The translations under genes and the position numbers were made by a program. From Aminobacter sp. AP02 (GTDB lineage: Bacteria; Pseudomonadota; Alphaproteobacteria; Rhizobiales; Rhizobiaceae): a DNA stretch of 64,000 bases. The DNA lies in contig NZ_QGGX01000008.1 of the NCBI RefSeq assembly GCF_003148805.1, forward strand, positions 62,001 to 126,000, written 5' to 3'. Each line of letters begins with the position of its first letter. Position 1 is the first letter of the stretch. Below, in pieces: positions 41,523-49,619 of this stretch. Below the pieces are notes generated by a model. That model had not been told where the DNA came from. It saw only the letters and a list, made by a program, of their open reading frames with translations, and ran no database searches.

Positions 41523-41987
41523 ATGGGCGAAACAATCGAAAAGCGGCTAAGCGATCTCGGGATCACCCTGCCCGCTGCCGCAGCGCCGGCCGCCAATTAC
41601 GTGCCGTTCATGGCAAGTGGCAATTTCGTCTTTACCGCAGGCCAGTTGCCGCTCAAGGACGGCAAGCTCATCGCAACCGGCCTGCTTGGCCGCGAAGTCG
41701 ACGTTGCGGCAGGCAAGGAAGCGGCCAAGCAGTGCGCCGTCAACATCCTGGCCCAGGCAAAGGCGGCTCTTGGCGACCTGGAAAAAATCCGGCGCCTGGT
41801 CAAGATCACCGTCTTCGTTGCTTCTACGGCAGATTTCACCGAACAACACCTCGTCGCCAACGGTGCCTCCGATTTCCTGGTCGCCGCCATTGGCGAACGT
41901 GGCAAACATGCACGCTCAGCCGTCGGCGTTGCCGCGCTGCCGCTGAACGCGGCGGTCGAAATCGAAGCCATCATCGAAACCGAGTGA
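41523..41987 (+). CDS. RidA family protein
   Basis: A 154-residue member of the YjgF/YER057c/UK114 family: ITLPAAAAPAANYVPFMASG, VFTAGQLPLKDGKLIATGLL, and the conserved Arg in GKHARSAVGVAALPLNAAVE. Family members hydrolyse reactive enamine/imine intermediates. This is the longer type (about 150 residues) rather than the classic 128-residue RidA, so the substrate may differ. The glycerophosphodiesterase gene follows with no gap. Confidence 0.9.
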   Translation: MGETIEKRLSDLGITLPAAAAPAANYVPFMASGNFVFTAGQLPLKDGKLIATGLLGREVDVAAGKEAAKQCAVNILAQAKAALGDLEKIRRLVKITVFVASTADFTEQHLVANGASDFLVAAIGERGKHARSAVGVAALPLNAAVEIEAIIETE

Positions 41988-42722
41988 ATGTCCATGACCG
42001 ATCTCTCATGGCTGACTGCCCGGCCAATTGCCCATCGCGGCCTGCATGACCTCAACAAGACCTGCTGGGAAAACACGCTTTCGGCATTCGAACGGGCGGC
42101 CCAACGCGGCTTTGCCATCGAATGCGACGTGCATTTGAGCGCCGATGGAGATGTCGTTGTCTTTCACGACGATGTGCTGAAGCGGCTGACCGGCACGGAC
42201 GGCTATATCTGGCAGCGCACGGCGGGTGAACTTGCGGCCCTTCGTATTGGCGGCACCGCAGATCATGTGCCGACGCTCGCCGAACTGCTCAGGCTCGTCG
42301 ACGGACGCGTGCCGCTTGTGATCGAACTCAAGGGGATTCCCGGGCATGATGACGGCCTCGTCGCCAAGGTCGGCGCGGCCCTCAAGGGCTATGACGGCAA
42401 GGTGGCGATCATGTCCTTCGACCACTGGCTGATCCGCGATTTTGCCAAGCATGCGGCTGGAATCCCTGCCGGTCTGACCGCATCGGGCGACCAGGACCAC
42501 GAGCTGGAAGCTCATTTTTCCATGCTCGCGCACGGCATTTCCTTCGTCTCCTATAGCGTGATGCATCTGCCGAACCGCTTCATCGGCTTCGTGCGCGAGA
42601 AACTCGCCATGCCTGTCATCACCTGGACGGTGCGCGACCAGGATGCGGTGAAGCGGACTTTCGCCCATGGCGACCAGATGACGTTCGAGGGATTTGATCC
42701 CGGTGCGACGCCTGTGGCGTAA
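41988..42722 (+). CDS. Glycerophosphodiester phosphodiesterase family protein
   Basis: A 244-residue cytoplasmic TIM-barrel enzyme: IAHRGLHDLNKTCWENTLSA, FAIECDVHLSADGDVVVFHD (the HRG, E-x-D and H-D catalytic elements) and VPLVIELKG. It probably hydrolyses glycerophosphodiesters to glycerol 3-phosphate and an alcohol. It directly abuts ridA and is followed after 39 nt by the FemAB-like gene, so one transcript is likely. Confidence 0.9.
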   Translation: MSMTDLSWLTARPIAHRGLHDLNKTCWENTLSAFERAAQRGFAIECDVHLSADGDVVVFHDDVLKRLTGTDGYIWQRTAGELAALRIGGTADHVPTLAELLRLVDGRVPLVIELKGIPGHDDGLVAKVGAALKGYDGKVAIMSFDHWLIRDFAKHAAGIPAGLTASGDQDHELEAHFSMLAHGISFVSYSVMHLPNRFIGFVREKLAMPVITWTVRDQDAVKRTFAHGDQMTFEGFDPGATPVA

Positions 42723-42761
42723 GGCCTTGCATCGCCTGCTATCGTGCGTAAGTAACAACGC

Positions 42762-43967
42762 ATGAGCACTGCGAATGAAGCTGGAGCGAAGAGTGCGGAT
42801 GGCGGCTATTCCGTCCGCGTCGTGTCAAGCATCAGCGAATTCGGCCGCAACGAATGGAACGGGCTTGTCGGGACCTCAAAACGCGCGCCAGGAACGTCTT
42901 ATAACCCATTTGTATCCTTTGACTTTCTGAGCATCCTCGAGGAGTCCGGCTGCGCCGTACGCAAGACCGGCTGGCAGGGGCATCACCTCAGGCTTGAGAG
43001 CCCCGATGGCAAATTCCTTGGCGCTCTACCCTGTTTCGCCAAGTCGCACAGCCAGGGCGAATATGTCTTCGACCACGGTTGGGCTGACGCCTTCGAACGC
43101 GCCGGCGGACGCTACTACCCCAAGCTACAATGTTCGATCCCTTTCACGCCAGCGACGGGGCCCCGGCTGCTGACATCAGGCAGCGCGGATGCGGACAGGA
43201 CATGGTCGGCCCTGGCGACAGCGCTCAGAAGTATCGCGGACGGAGTGGGCGTGTCGTCGGCGCATGTGACCTTCGCCGAAGCGGAGGAAGTCGCCGTTCT
43301 CGAAGCCACTGGTTTCCTGCGCCGTACCGACCAGCAGTTCCACTTCTTCAACGAAGGCTTTGGAAGCTATGAGGATTTTCTCGCAACCCTTGCCTCGCGC
43401 AAACGCAAGGCGCTGAAGAAAGAACGGCGCGAGGCACTTGCAGACGACATTTCCATCGAGCGGCTGACCGGCAAGGAAATCACCGAAGCCCACTGGGACG
43501 ACTTTTTCGCCTTCTACATGGACACTGGCGGCCGCAAATGGGGCCGCCCCTACCTCAACCGCACATTCTTCTCGTTGGTGGGCGAGCGCATGGCCGACGA
43601 CGTGCTGCTGGTCATGGCGAAGCGCGGCCGTCGCTACATCGCCGGGGCCATCAACTTCATCGGCTCCGACACACTCTACGGCCGCAACTGGGGCTGCATC
43701 GAGGACCATCCCTTCCTGCATTTCGAAGTCTGCTATCATCAGGCCATCGACTTCGCCATCGAACGCAAGCTGAGGGTCGTCGAGGCAGGTGCCCAGGGCG
43801 AACACAAGCTCGCGCGTGGCTACAGACCAGTCACCACCCAGTCGGCGCACTACATCGTACATCCCGGGCTCAGGCGGGCGATTGCCGAGTATCTGGAGCG
43901 TGAGCGGCGGGAAGTTGCTCAGATCGGCGAATATCTCGAAGATCACGGCCCGTTCCGCCGCGACTGA
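42762..43967 (+). CDS. FemAB-like/GNAT acyltransferase (DUF482 family)
   Basis: A 401-residue protein of the peptidogalycan biosynthesis/DUF482 family, an acyl-CoA-N-acyltransferase fold. Landmarks: GTSYNPFVSFDFLSILEESG, VFDHGWADAFERAGGRYYPK, KLQCSIPFTPATGPRLL, SRKRKALKKERREAL, and RVVEAGAQGEHKLARGYRP near the end. The substrate is unknown; FemAB relatives add amino acids to peptidoglycan. It has no signal peptide. Its end meets the convergent SMR gene 7 nt away. Confidence 0.88.
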   Translation: MSTANEAGAKSADGGYSVRVVSSISEFGRNEWNGLVGTSKRAPGTSYNPFVSFDFLSILEESGCAVRKTGWQGHHLRLESPDGKFLGALPCFAKSHSQGEYVFDHGWADAFERAGGRYYPKLQCSIPFTPATGPRLLTSGSADADRTWSALATALRSIADGVGVSSAHVTFAEAEEVAVLEATGFLRRTDQQFHFFNEGFGSYEDFLATLASRKRKALKKERREALADDISIERLTGKEITEAHWDDFFAFYMDTGGRKWGRPYLNRTFFSLVGERMADDVLLVMAKRGRRYIAGAINFIGSDTLYGRNWGCIEDHPFLHFEVCYHQAIDFAIERKLRVVEAGAQGEHKLARGYRPVTTQSAHYIVHPGLRRAIAEYLERERREVAQIGEYLEDHGPFRRD

Positions 43968-43974
43968 ACGGCGC

Positions 43975-44304
43975 TCAGTGCGCGACCGACTTCGAAAACA
44001 GATTGATGACGATGACGCCGGCCATGATCAAGCCAATGCCCAGCAGGGCCGGCAAATCGAGCGATTGGCGGAACCAGACCCAGGCGATGGCTGTGATGAA
44101 GACGATACCCGCGCCCGACCACATCGCATAAACGATGCCGACCGGCACCACTTTGAGGACCAGGGACAAGAAATAGAATGCGGCGGCATAGCCTGCGACA
44201 GTGACGAGCGAAGGCAACAGCCTGGTAAACCCGTGCGTTTCCTTCAGTGCTGTCGTGGCGACGACTTCGAACGCCACCGCTATGATCAGATAGATGTAAG
44301 TCAA
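43975..44304 (-). CDS. Small multidrug resistance (SMR) family transporter
   Basis: A 109-residue protein with four membrane helices: MTYIYLIIAVAFEVVATTAL with the essential Glu13, then LVTVAGYAAAFYFLSLVLKV and PVGIVYAMWSGAGIVFITAI. It is EmrE-like, a proton antiporter of cationic drugs or guanidinium-type compounds. The start is TTG, fixed by AGGAGGAG 5 nt upstream. It stands alone between convergent and divergent neighbours. Confidence 0.92.
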   Translation of the reverse strand: MTYIYLIIAVAFEVVATTALKETHGFTRLLPSLVTVAGYAAAFYFLSLVLKVVPVGIVYAMWSGAGIVFITAIAWVWFRQSLDLPALLGIGLIMAGVIVINLFSKSVAH

Positions 44305-44390
44305 CTCAACTCCTCCTGGCCCCGCAGCTTGACGTCGGCGGCGTCAGCGCCGAAACATCGATCACGAAACCGCAGCAAACGGGATAGGCC

Positions 44391-44822
44391 ATGTCGAGCA
44401 CCGCGTACGATCCAAACAACATCTTTGCCAAGATCCTGCGCGGCGAAATCCCCTCGCACCGGGTCTACGAGGACGAGTCGGTCGTGGCGTTCATGGATGT
44501 GATGCCGCAGGGCACAGGCCATACGCTGGTTGTACCCAAGGCACCGTCGCGCAACCTGCTCGATGCCGAACCCGCAGCGCTCGGCCAGCTCGCCATCGCC
44601 GTCCAGAAGCTGGCCCGGGCGGTCAAGGCCGCTTTTGTGGCGGACGGCGTGACGGTCCTGCAGTTCAACGAACCCGCATCCGGGCAGACGGTCTACCATC
44701 TGCACGTGCACGTCATTCCGCGCTTCGAAGGCGTTCCGCTCAAGCCGCATACAGGCGATATGGAAAAGCCCGACGTGCTGGCGGCGAATGCGGACAAGAT
44801 CAGGGCAGTACTGAAAGGCTGA
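44391..44822 (+). CDS. HIT family (histidine triad) nucleotide hydrolase
   Basis: A 143-residue protein: NIFAKILRGEIPSHRVYEDE, AFMDVMPQGTGHTLVVPKAP and the histidine triad YHLHVHVIPRF. It is HinT-like and probably hydrolyses nucleoside phosphoramidates or similar substrates. It converges with the PAP2 gene only 5 nt away, with no terminator between. Confidence 0.95.
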   Translation: MSSTAYDPNNIFAKILRGEIPSHRVYEDESVVAFMDVMPQGTGHTLVVPKAPSRNLLDAEPAALGQLAIAVQKLARAVKAAFVADGVTVLQFNEPASGQTVYHLHVHVIPRFEGVPLKPHTGDMEKPDVLAANADKIRAVLKG

Positions 44823-44827
44823 GTTCG

Positions 44828-45949
44828 TCAGGCTGGCGCGCCACGGGGTTGGGACTGGACTGCACGCCGCATCGCGGCATTGCCCGTCAAATAGCCGGCG
44901 AGCTTCCAAAGCAAGACAACGCCGATGACGGAGACGTAGGCGTCAATTGCATAGTGCCAGCCGAGATGAATGGATCCGATGAAGATCGTCAGTCCGAAAA
45001 TTGCGGTGGCTACGGCCAGCCAACGATTGACATGACGAGCAGCCAAGAAAAGCAGCACGCACATCGCGTTGTGGATAGAGGGCATTGCTGAAATACCGGA
45101 AATGACCGTCGCAGTGTCGTCCACGTAGGCGCTCCAGAGTACCTCTCGCACCTGCATTGTGGTCAAGCCCCAGGCACTGTCAGTCCGCACCAGATTTTGT
45201 ACCAAATCGGTGAAGTGTGACGGACCACCGTAGACCCGATCATAGTAGATAGGACCAACGGAAGAGAACGCAGTCGCGCAGACGATCCCCAAGATGGCCC
45301 AAACAAGGACATAAGTGAGCAGGAACTGATGGCGAATGCCAAATCGATCGGGCATGCCAACCACGGCGGCTGTTGGTACAAAGACCGCAATAAACCAAAG
45401 ATAATAGATCCGGTCGATGATGACGGTAACTCCGCCATATTCAAAAAAATGGCCTACGATCCGCCAAGGGTCGACGCCAAAATGTACGAAACGATCGACA
45501 CGTTGGAACAGTTCGTCAGCCGCGTAGGGGTGAAAAACCGGGATACTGGATTTGAACTGGCTGAAAGTGTTCATCACCAAGGCCAAAGCGACGATAGCTG
45601 GTGCGACGACCGCAAAATTTCTCCAGGTAAATATCTCGGACCACAGATATTCGAAGCTTTTCGACAAGGACCGCGTGCGGATTGTCTCGGGCACCAGATA
45701 AAGACATATCGCGATCGCGCACGAAACAACAAATACACGCAAGCTCTGCAGCGACGTGTTCGACATCACGACCAAGGCATTTGGCAGAAACAGTAGCCGA
45801 GCAACCACAACTATCGACGCGGCCACCAGGAACACTCCCTGGACGCGCCAGTTCGTCTTGAAAAAGCCCACCAATCCGGGGGTATCGTTCGTTCTCAACC
45901 AATAGGCTTGAGACATGGGGAAGCGGACGTCGGCGCTCCGCTCATCCAT
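44828..45949 (-). CDS. PAP2-family integral membrane phosphatase/transferase (downstream of pair)
   Basis: A 373-residue protein with about nine to ten membrane helices. The active-site elements are ISAMPSIHNAM (PSxH) and SIHLGWHYAIDAY (HxxxxD), as in the PAP2_3 group that includes inositol-phosphorylceramide synthase-like enzymes. The usual first motif (KxxxxxxRP) is not evident. The start at 45949 forms TGATG with the stop of the upstream PAP2 gene, implying coupled translation; an ATG at 45916 is also open. It probably acts on a lipid phosphate at the outer face of the inner membrane; the substrate is unknown. Confidence 0.8.
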   Translation of the reverse strand: MDERSADVRFPMSQAYWLRTNDTPGLVGFFKTNWRVQGVFLVAASIVVVARLLFLPNALVVMSNTSLQSLRVFVVSCAIAICLYLVPETIRTRSLSKSFEYLWSEIFTWRNFAVVAPAIVALALVMNTFSQFKSSIPVFHPYAADELFQRVDRFVHFGVDPWRIVGHFFEYGGVTVIIDRIYYLWFIAVFVPTAAVVGMPDRFGIRHQFLLTYVLVWAILGIVCATAFSSVGPIYYDRVYGGPSHFTDLVQNLVRTDSAWGLTTMQVREVLWSAYVDDTATVISGISAMPSIHNAMCVLLFLAARHVNRWLAVATAIFGLTIFIGSIHLGWHYAIDAYVSVIGVVLLWKLAGYLTGNAAMRRAVQSQPRGAPA

Positions 45950-46917
45950 CAGACAGTCAACTCCGAAGCGGAGCGTCCAGCGCTGCACATTTCCAGCAGC
46001 TTTTTTGCTAACCGCCAAGCAACAAGCGCCACAACAATCCCTCCGAGCGCATCGGCAAGGTGGTGCCCCCCATCAATGGGGGTTGAAAGGATCACCGCGA
46101 CATTGATGGCGAGCACGGGCCAGAACCAGAACCGCACTCGCGCAAAAGCTAGAATGATCAGAACTGAAAGCGTGCAATGGTAAGACGGGAAGGCAATGAG
46201 CCCACGCGGTTCGTCTAGTGAAATGAACCTTGCCAGGCCATTGCGAAGATCGAAAAACGCCTGCTTGTATTCGAGATCCACGATCGGATTGTTCAACATC
46301 ATGAATTCGGCCGGTGGGCGAACCGTTGCCAGTGCCCCGGCGGCCGGCAGCACGGCCGAAATCACGATGCAGATCAGGGCACCAAACATCACAGCAAGGA
46401 CAAACCGCTGAACTCGTTCGACCTGCCCAACCAGCCCCAGTGCAACAACAGTTAGGGCCACTTGGGTCAACGTCGTGACATAGACCAGCGACGATAGCGT
46501 ACCGAGCCAGGGCCTCTGATTGACGAAGCCGACATATGACAGCCAGTCAAAACCCAAGGCACCATCGATGACAGTCAGTTGGTCGTCGACCAATGGCAGG
46601 TTGATTGACGTCATCAGGATGCTGAGGACCGCCGCCGCTGCGGAAAACACCAGCAAGACGGCCGTTTCGGTGCAAAGAACCTCAAACCGCTTCATCGGAC
46701 GCTTGACGCGGTAAAACCACGCAATCGCCACGAGCAAGCCCGTGATCGCGCCGACAGTCAACGTGCTGGGAATGTCGAACTCAAAATCGGTTCCGGCAAT
46801 CCACACGAAGTCGATCACGACAATGGCAACAACTATGGCGACCTTCACCGCAAGCTGCGTGCCAAGACCGGCGACCAACGAAGGCACCCGCGTCGACGTC
46901 GAATATGTTTCAGCCAT
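45949..46917 (-). CDS. PAP2-family integral membrane phosphatase/transferase (upstream of pair)
   Basis: A 322-residue protein with about eight to nine membrane helices. The catalytic elements are LIAFPSYHCTLSVL (PSxH) and TPIDGGHHLADALGG (HxxxD). It shares its layout with the next gene but is clearly diverged from it. Both genes look less GC-rich than their neighbours by eye, a possible sign of transfer. In this orientation it is the first gene of a two-gene operon; 46918-47023 upstream holds no gene. Confidence 0.8.
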   Translation of the reverse strand: MAETYSTSTRVPSLVAGLGTQLAVKVAIVVAIVVIDFVWIAGTDFEFDIPSTLTVGAITGLLVAIAWFYRVKRPMKRFEVLCTETAVLLVFSAAAAVLSILMTSINLPLVDDQLTVIDGALGFDWLSYVGFVNQRPWLGTLSSLVYVTTLTQVALTVVALGLVGQVERVQRFVLAVMFGALICIVISAVLPAAGALATVRPPAEFMMLNNPIVDLEYKQAFFDLRNGLARFISLDEPRGLIAFPSYHCTLSVLIILAFARVRFWFWPVLAINVAVILSTPIDGGHHLADALGGIVVALVAWRLAKKLLEMCSAGRSASELTV

Positions 46918-47023
46918 GCCCTCGCCCCTTGCCCGGCAAGAAGGTTAGGAAACAGCCGTTAAGTTGACGTGAATCGCCGAGCTCTCAACCTGGCCGTGGC
47001 CTCCGCTGACCGCACAATCACCT

Positions 47024-47374
47024 TCAATGCGAAAGCCACATCCCCGCCAGCAAGACCACTTCGGCTGCGATGATGCCGACCAATATCTTCCGCCGGAGGC
47101 AGAGGTAGGCAAGAAAACCGCACGCGGCGGCACCGACGCGCAGGGCAAGTGTCGTATCTGCAAGCGCCCCACTGGGAAATACGATCAAATTGCCAATGAC
47201 GGCGGCCACGAGTGCGGTGGCGAGCGCACGCACCAGTACGAGCAGATCCGAGTCCTCGGAAATACGGTCCCCTAGATAGACACCGAGGAAACGCCAGGCG
47301 TCGGTCGCAAGCCAACCGCCGATCAGGATGAACAGGAACGGCCACCACCAGGACTCGACCGCATCGAAAGTCAT
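47024..47374 (-). CDS. azlD: AzlD family branched-chain amino acid exporter subunit
   Basis: A 116-residue protein with three to four membrane helices: WWPFLFILIGGWLATDAWRF, SDLLVLVRALATALVAAVIG and AACGFLAYLCLRRKILVGII. It pairs with AzlC, as small AzlD subunits do in branched-chain amino acid efflux. The ATG at 47374 sits in the azlC stop (ATGA); a longer out-of-family frame to 47542 is rejected. Confidence 0.88.
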   Translation of the reverse strand: MTFDAVESWWWPFLFILIGGWLATDAWRFLGVYLGDRISEDSDLLVLVRALATALVAAVIGNLIVFPSGALADTTLALRVGAAACGFLAYLCLRRKILVGIIAAEVVLLAGMWLSH

Positions 47375-48117
47375 GCCGTCGCCCTTCGACGCGAAAGGCG
47401 GTGAAAGGCGCAGGCCACTCCTCCGCCGATGAGCCCTGCGCCGAGCAGATCGAACCCGGGCACCACCAAGTGCAGAGCCGGGCCAAGAATGAGCCCGAGT
47501 ACCATAGCCACATGCCCTGCCCGCTCGCGCGCCGAGCCCCACAACGAGGTCAGGAAATACATCGGCGTGAGCAGGAAGAGTGCGGCCGAGACCGCAGGCG
47601 GCAAGCTGTCAGCGACGAGATAGACCACAGCGGCCACGCCCATGTTGAACAGCACCAGCGTCGAACCGAGCCCGGCATAGTAGCTCGTGCGCAGCTCCCG
47701 CGGGATGCCACGCAGCCGCTCCATAGCCAGCACCCAGGAGGTCACGGCAACGAAATGCGAAAGGAAATAGAGCACCCAGCGCGGCGTTTTCGGCCCGCGA
47801 AGCTCGGGCACGAGCGCGACGACCATGGGCGTCAGCCGGATCGAAGACAGCGCGACGGCAAAGGCCGCGGCAGGCAGCGACGCTCCCGACAGGATCGCGC
47901 CGATCAGTACGACCTTGGCCGGCAGAGCCCAGACCATGCCAACCATGAACACGGTCTGCGCAAGTGTCAGCCCTGCCTCCTTGGCAAGCCCGGCAAAGCC
48001 AATGAAGGCACTGGCGAGGATCAAGCCCGGGATCGAGAACGCAGCTCCCACGCCCCGCAGATACCATAGGCGGCGCATCGAAAAATCAGGGGATGAGGAC
48101 GCGTCGTCAGCAAGCAT
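47371..48117 (-). CDS. azlC: AzlC family branched-chain amino acid exporter subunit
   Basis: A 248-residue polytopic membrane protein of the AzlC/YgaZ family: GVGAAFSIPGLILASAFIGF, AGLTLAQTVFMVGMVWALPA, SIRLTPMVVALVPELRGPKT and YFLTSLWG. AzlC-AzlD pairs export branched-chain amino acids. The ATG at 48117 is chosen; a GTG at 48135 is also open. A 191-nt divergent gap separates it from the diguanylate cyclase gene. Confidence 0.88.
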   Translation of the reverse strand: MLADDASSSPDFSMRRLWYLRGVGAAFSIPGLILASAFIGFAGLAKEAGLTLAQTVFMVGMVWALPAKVVLIGAILSGASLPAAAFAVALSSIRLTPMVVALVPELRGPKTPRWVLYFLSHFVAVTSWVLAMERLRGIPRELRTSYYAGLGSTLVLFNMGVAAVVYLVADSLPPAVSAALFLLTPMYFLTSLWGSARERAGHVAMVLGLILGPALHLVVPGFDLLGAGLIGGGVACAFHRLSRRRATA

Positions 48118-48308
48118 TGCCGACGCGCATAGCACGGGTTCCCGGCCAAGTCAGCGCTTCTGTCTAGCTGCGCGACAGACTTGCGCGTGTGCCTACTGCC
48201 TGCGTCATAACGATATATGCCGACGACCGAGCAAGGTGGCATTTTTGCGGTTTACCCATGGCGAATGTGCAGGTAGGCGTTGATGTGGGACGCGAGGAAC
48301 AGTCACAC

Positions 48309-49559
48309 ATGACAGGTGCATTTCTGCTCGTTTTGCAGGCGCTCATCTACCTGGCAACGATGGCGGCGGTGTTCCACTCACGCCACAGATTCGGCATCGG
48401 AATCTTCTTCTGCGTGCTTGGGGTGATGCACTTCCTCGAGACCTATCTCGCCGCGATTTTCTTTGTTCAACTGCCCTTCGGCTTGATCTCGCCCGGCTCG
48501 ACGGTGATGTTTTCCGGCAAGCTGATGATGTTCCTGCTGCTTTACATCAAGGAGGACGCGGAGACGGTCCGTCAGCCGATCTACGGGCTCCTGATCGGCA
48601 ATTGCTTGATGGTTGCCCTGGCCTCGATCCTGCGCCTGTACGGCGATGTCGCGGAACTGCCCGGCTACCGGCCGGACCTGACCTTTCTCGACGACATGGG
48701 CGTGCTGATGATCTGGGGCACTGCGTTGCTTTTCCTGGACAGCATCGCACTCATCCTGATCTACGAAAAGCTCGGGCAGCGCATCGCCAACACGCTGTTC
48801 AAACGCATTTTCCTCAGCGCAGCCCTAGTGCTCTCCTTCGATCAGCTGCTGTTTTTTTTCGGACTTCACCTCGTATCGGGCGTACCGATCAGCGCACTCT
48901 ACGGCGGCTGGATCGCAAAAATGGCGGCAGCCGCGCTCTACAGCGCGATGCTCGTGGTCTATCTTCGCTTCATCGAAACCAGGCCGGCACTGCCGGGTCC
49001 AGAGCCATTGCTCAAGGTCTTCGACCGCCTGACTTTCCGTCACCGCTACGAGGACCTGCTTGAGAAAACCGGCAAGGATATGCTGACCGGCACGAGCGAC
49101 CGCGGCCAATTCGAGACGGTGGCCCAGTCGCTGATCGACCGCGCGCTGACCGACCGCAAGCCGATAAGCCTGCTGATGATCGACATCGATCATTTCAAGA
49201 GCATCAACGACCAGTACGGACATGTGGCGGGAGACAAGGTGCTCAAGGATGTGGCGCGCTCGCTAGCGGGCTCATTGCGCAGCGGCGATCGTCTGTTCCG
49301 CTATGGAGGTGAAGAGTTTGTCGCCGTGTGCCAGGATTTGAATGCCGGCGATGCCACAGTTTTGGCAGAACGCCTTCGCGTCGCGGTCGAGGCCACCGAC
49401 CTTGCCGAGCCCGGTCTGCGTACCACCGTCAGCATCGGCGTGACCACTGCAGACAGCGGGCCAATTTCGGTCGAACAGATGATCAGGGACGCAGATACCT
49501 GGCTGTACACGGCAAAACGGCTGGGCCGAAACCGGGTCGAGAGCGCGATCGTCGACTGA
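48309..49559 (+). CDS. Membrane diguanylate cyclase (GGDEF)
   Basis: A 416-residue enzyme. Six to seven membrane helices fill the first 235 residues and probably sense a signal; the GGDEF domain follows. The active-site loop is RYGGEEF (GGEEF at 333-337), and the product-inhibition site RSGD stands exactly five residues before it (324-327). It should therefore make cyclic di-GMP from two GTP and be feedback-inhibited. No EAL domain is present. The start at 48309 has GAGGAA 9 nt upstream; starts at 48258 and 48189 are open but lack ribosome sites. Confidence 0.9.
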   Translation: MTGAFLLVLQALIYLATMAAVFHSRHRFGIGIFFCVLGVMHFLETYLAAIFFVQLPFGLISPGSTVMFSGKLMMFLLLYIKEDAETVRQPIYGLLIGNCLMVALASILRLYGDVAELPGYRPDLTFLDDMGVLMIWGTALLFLDSIALILIYEKLGQRIANTLFKRIFLSAALVLSFDQLLFFFGLHLVSGVPISALYGGWIAKMAAAALYSAMLVVYLRFIETRPALPGPEPLLKVFDRLTFRHRYEDLLEKTGKDMLTGTSDRGQFETVAQSLIDRALTDRKPISLLMIDIDHFKSINDQYGHVAGDKVLKDVARSLAGSLRSGDRLFRYGGEEFVAVCQDLNAGDATVLAERLRVAVEATDLAEPGLRTTVSIGVTTADSGPISVEQMIRDADTWLYTAKRLGRNRVESAIVD

Positions 49560-49587
49560 TCGCCGCAACATGATGACGGCATAAAAA

Positions 49588-49607
49588 GAGCCCCGTTTCC
49601 GGGGCTC
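49588..49607. terminator. Bidirectional terminator between the diguanylate cyclase gene and clpA
   Basis: GAGCCCCG (49588-49595), loop TTTC, CGGGGCTC (49600-49607). An A5 run before the stem gives the U tract for clpA on the minus strand; the plus-strand side has CTTCTTTC. Confidence 0.85.
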
Positions 49608-49619
49608 CTTCTTTCAAAA

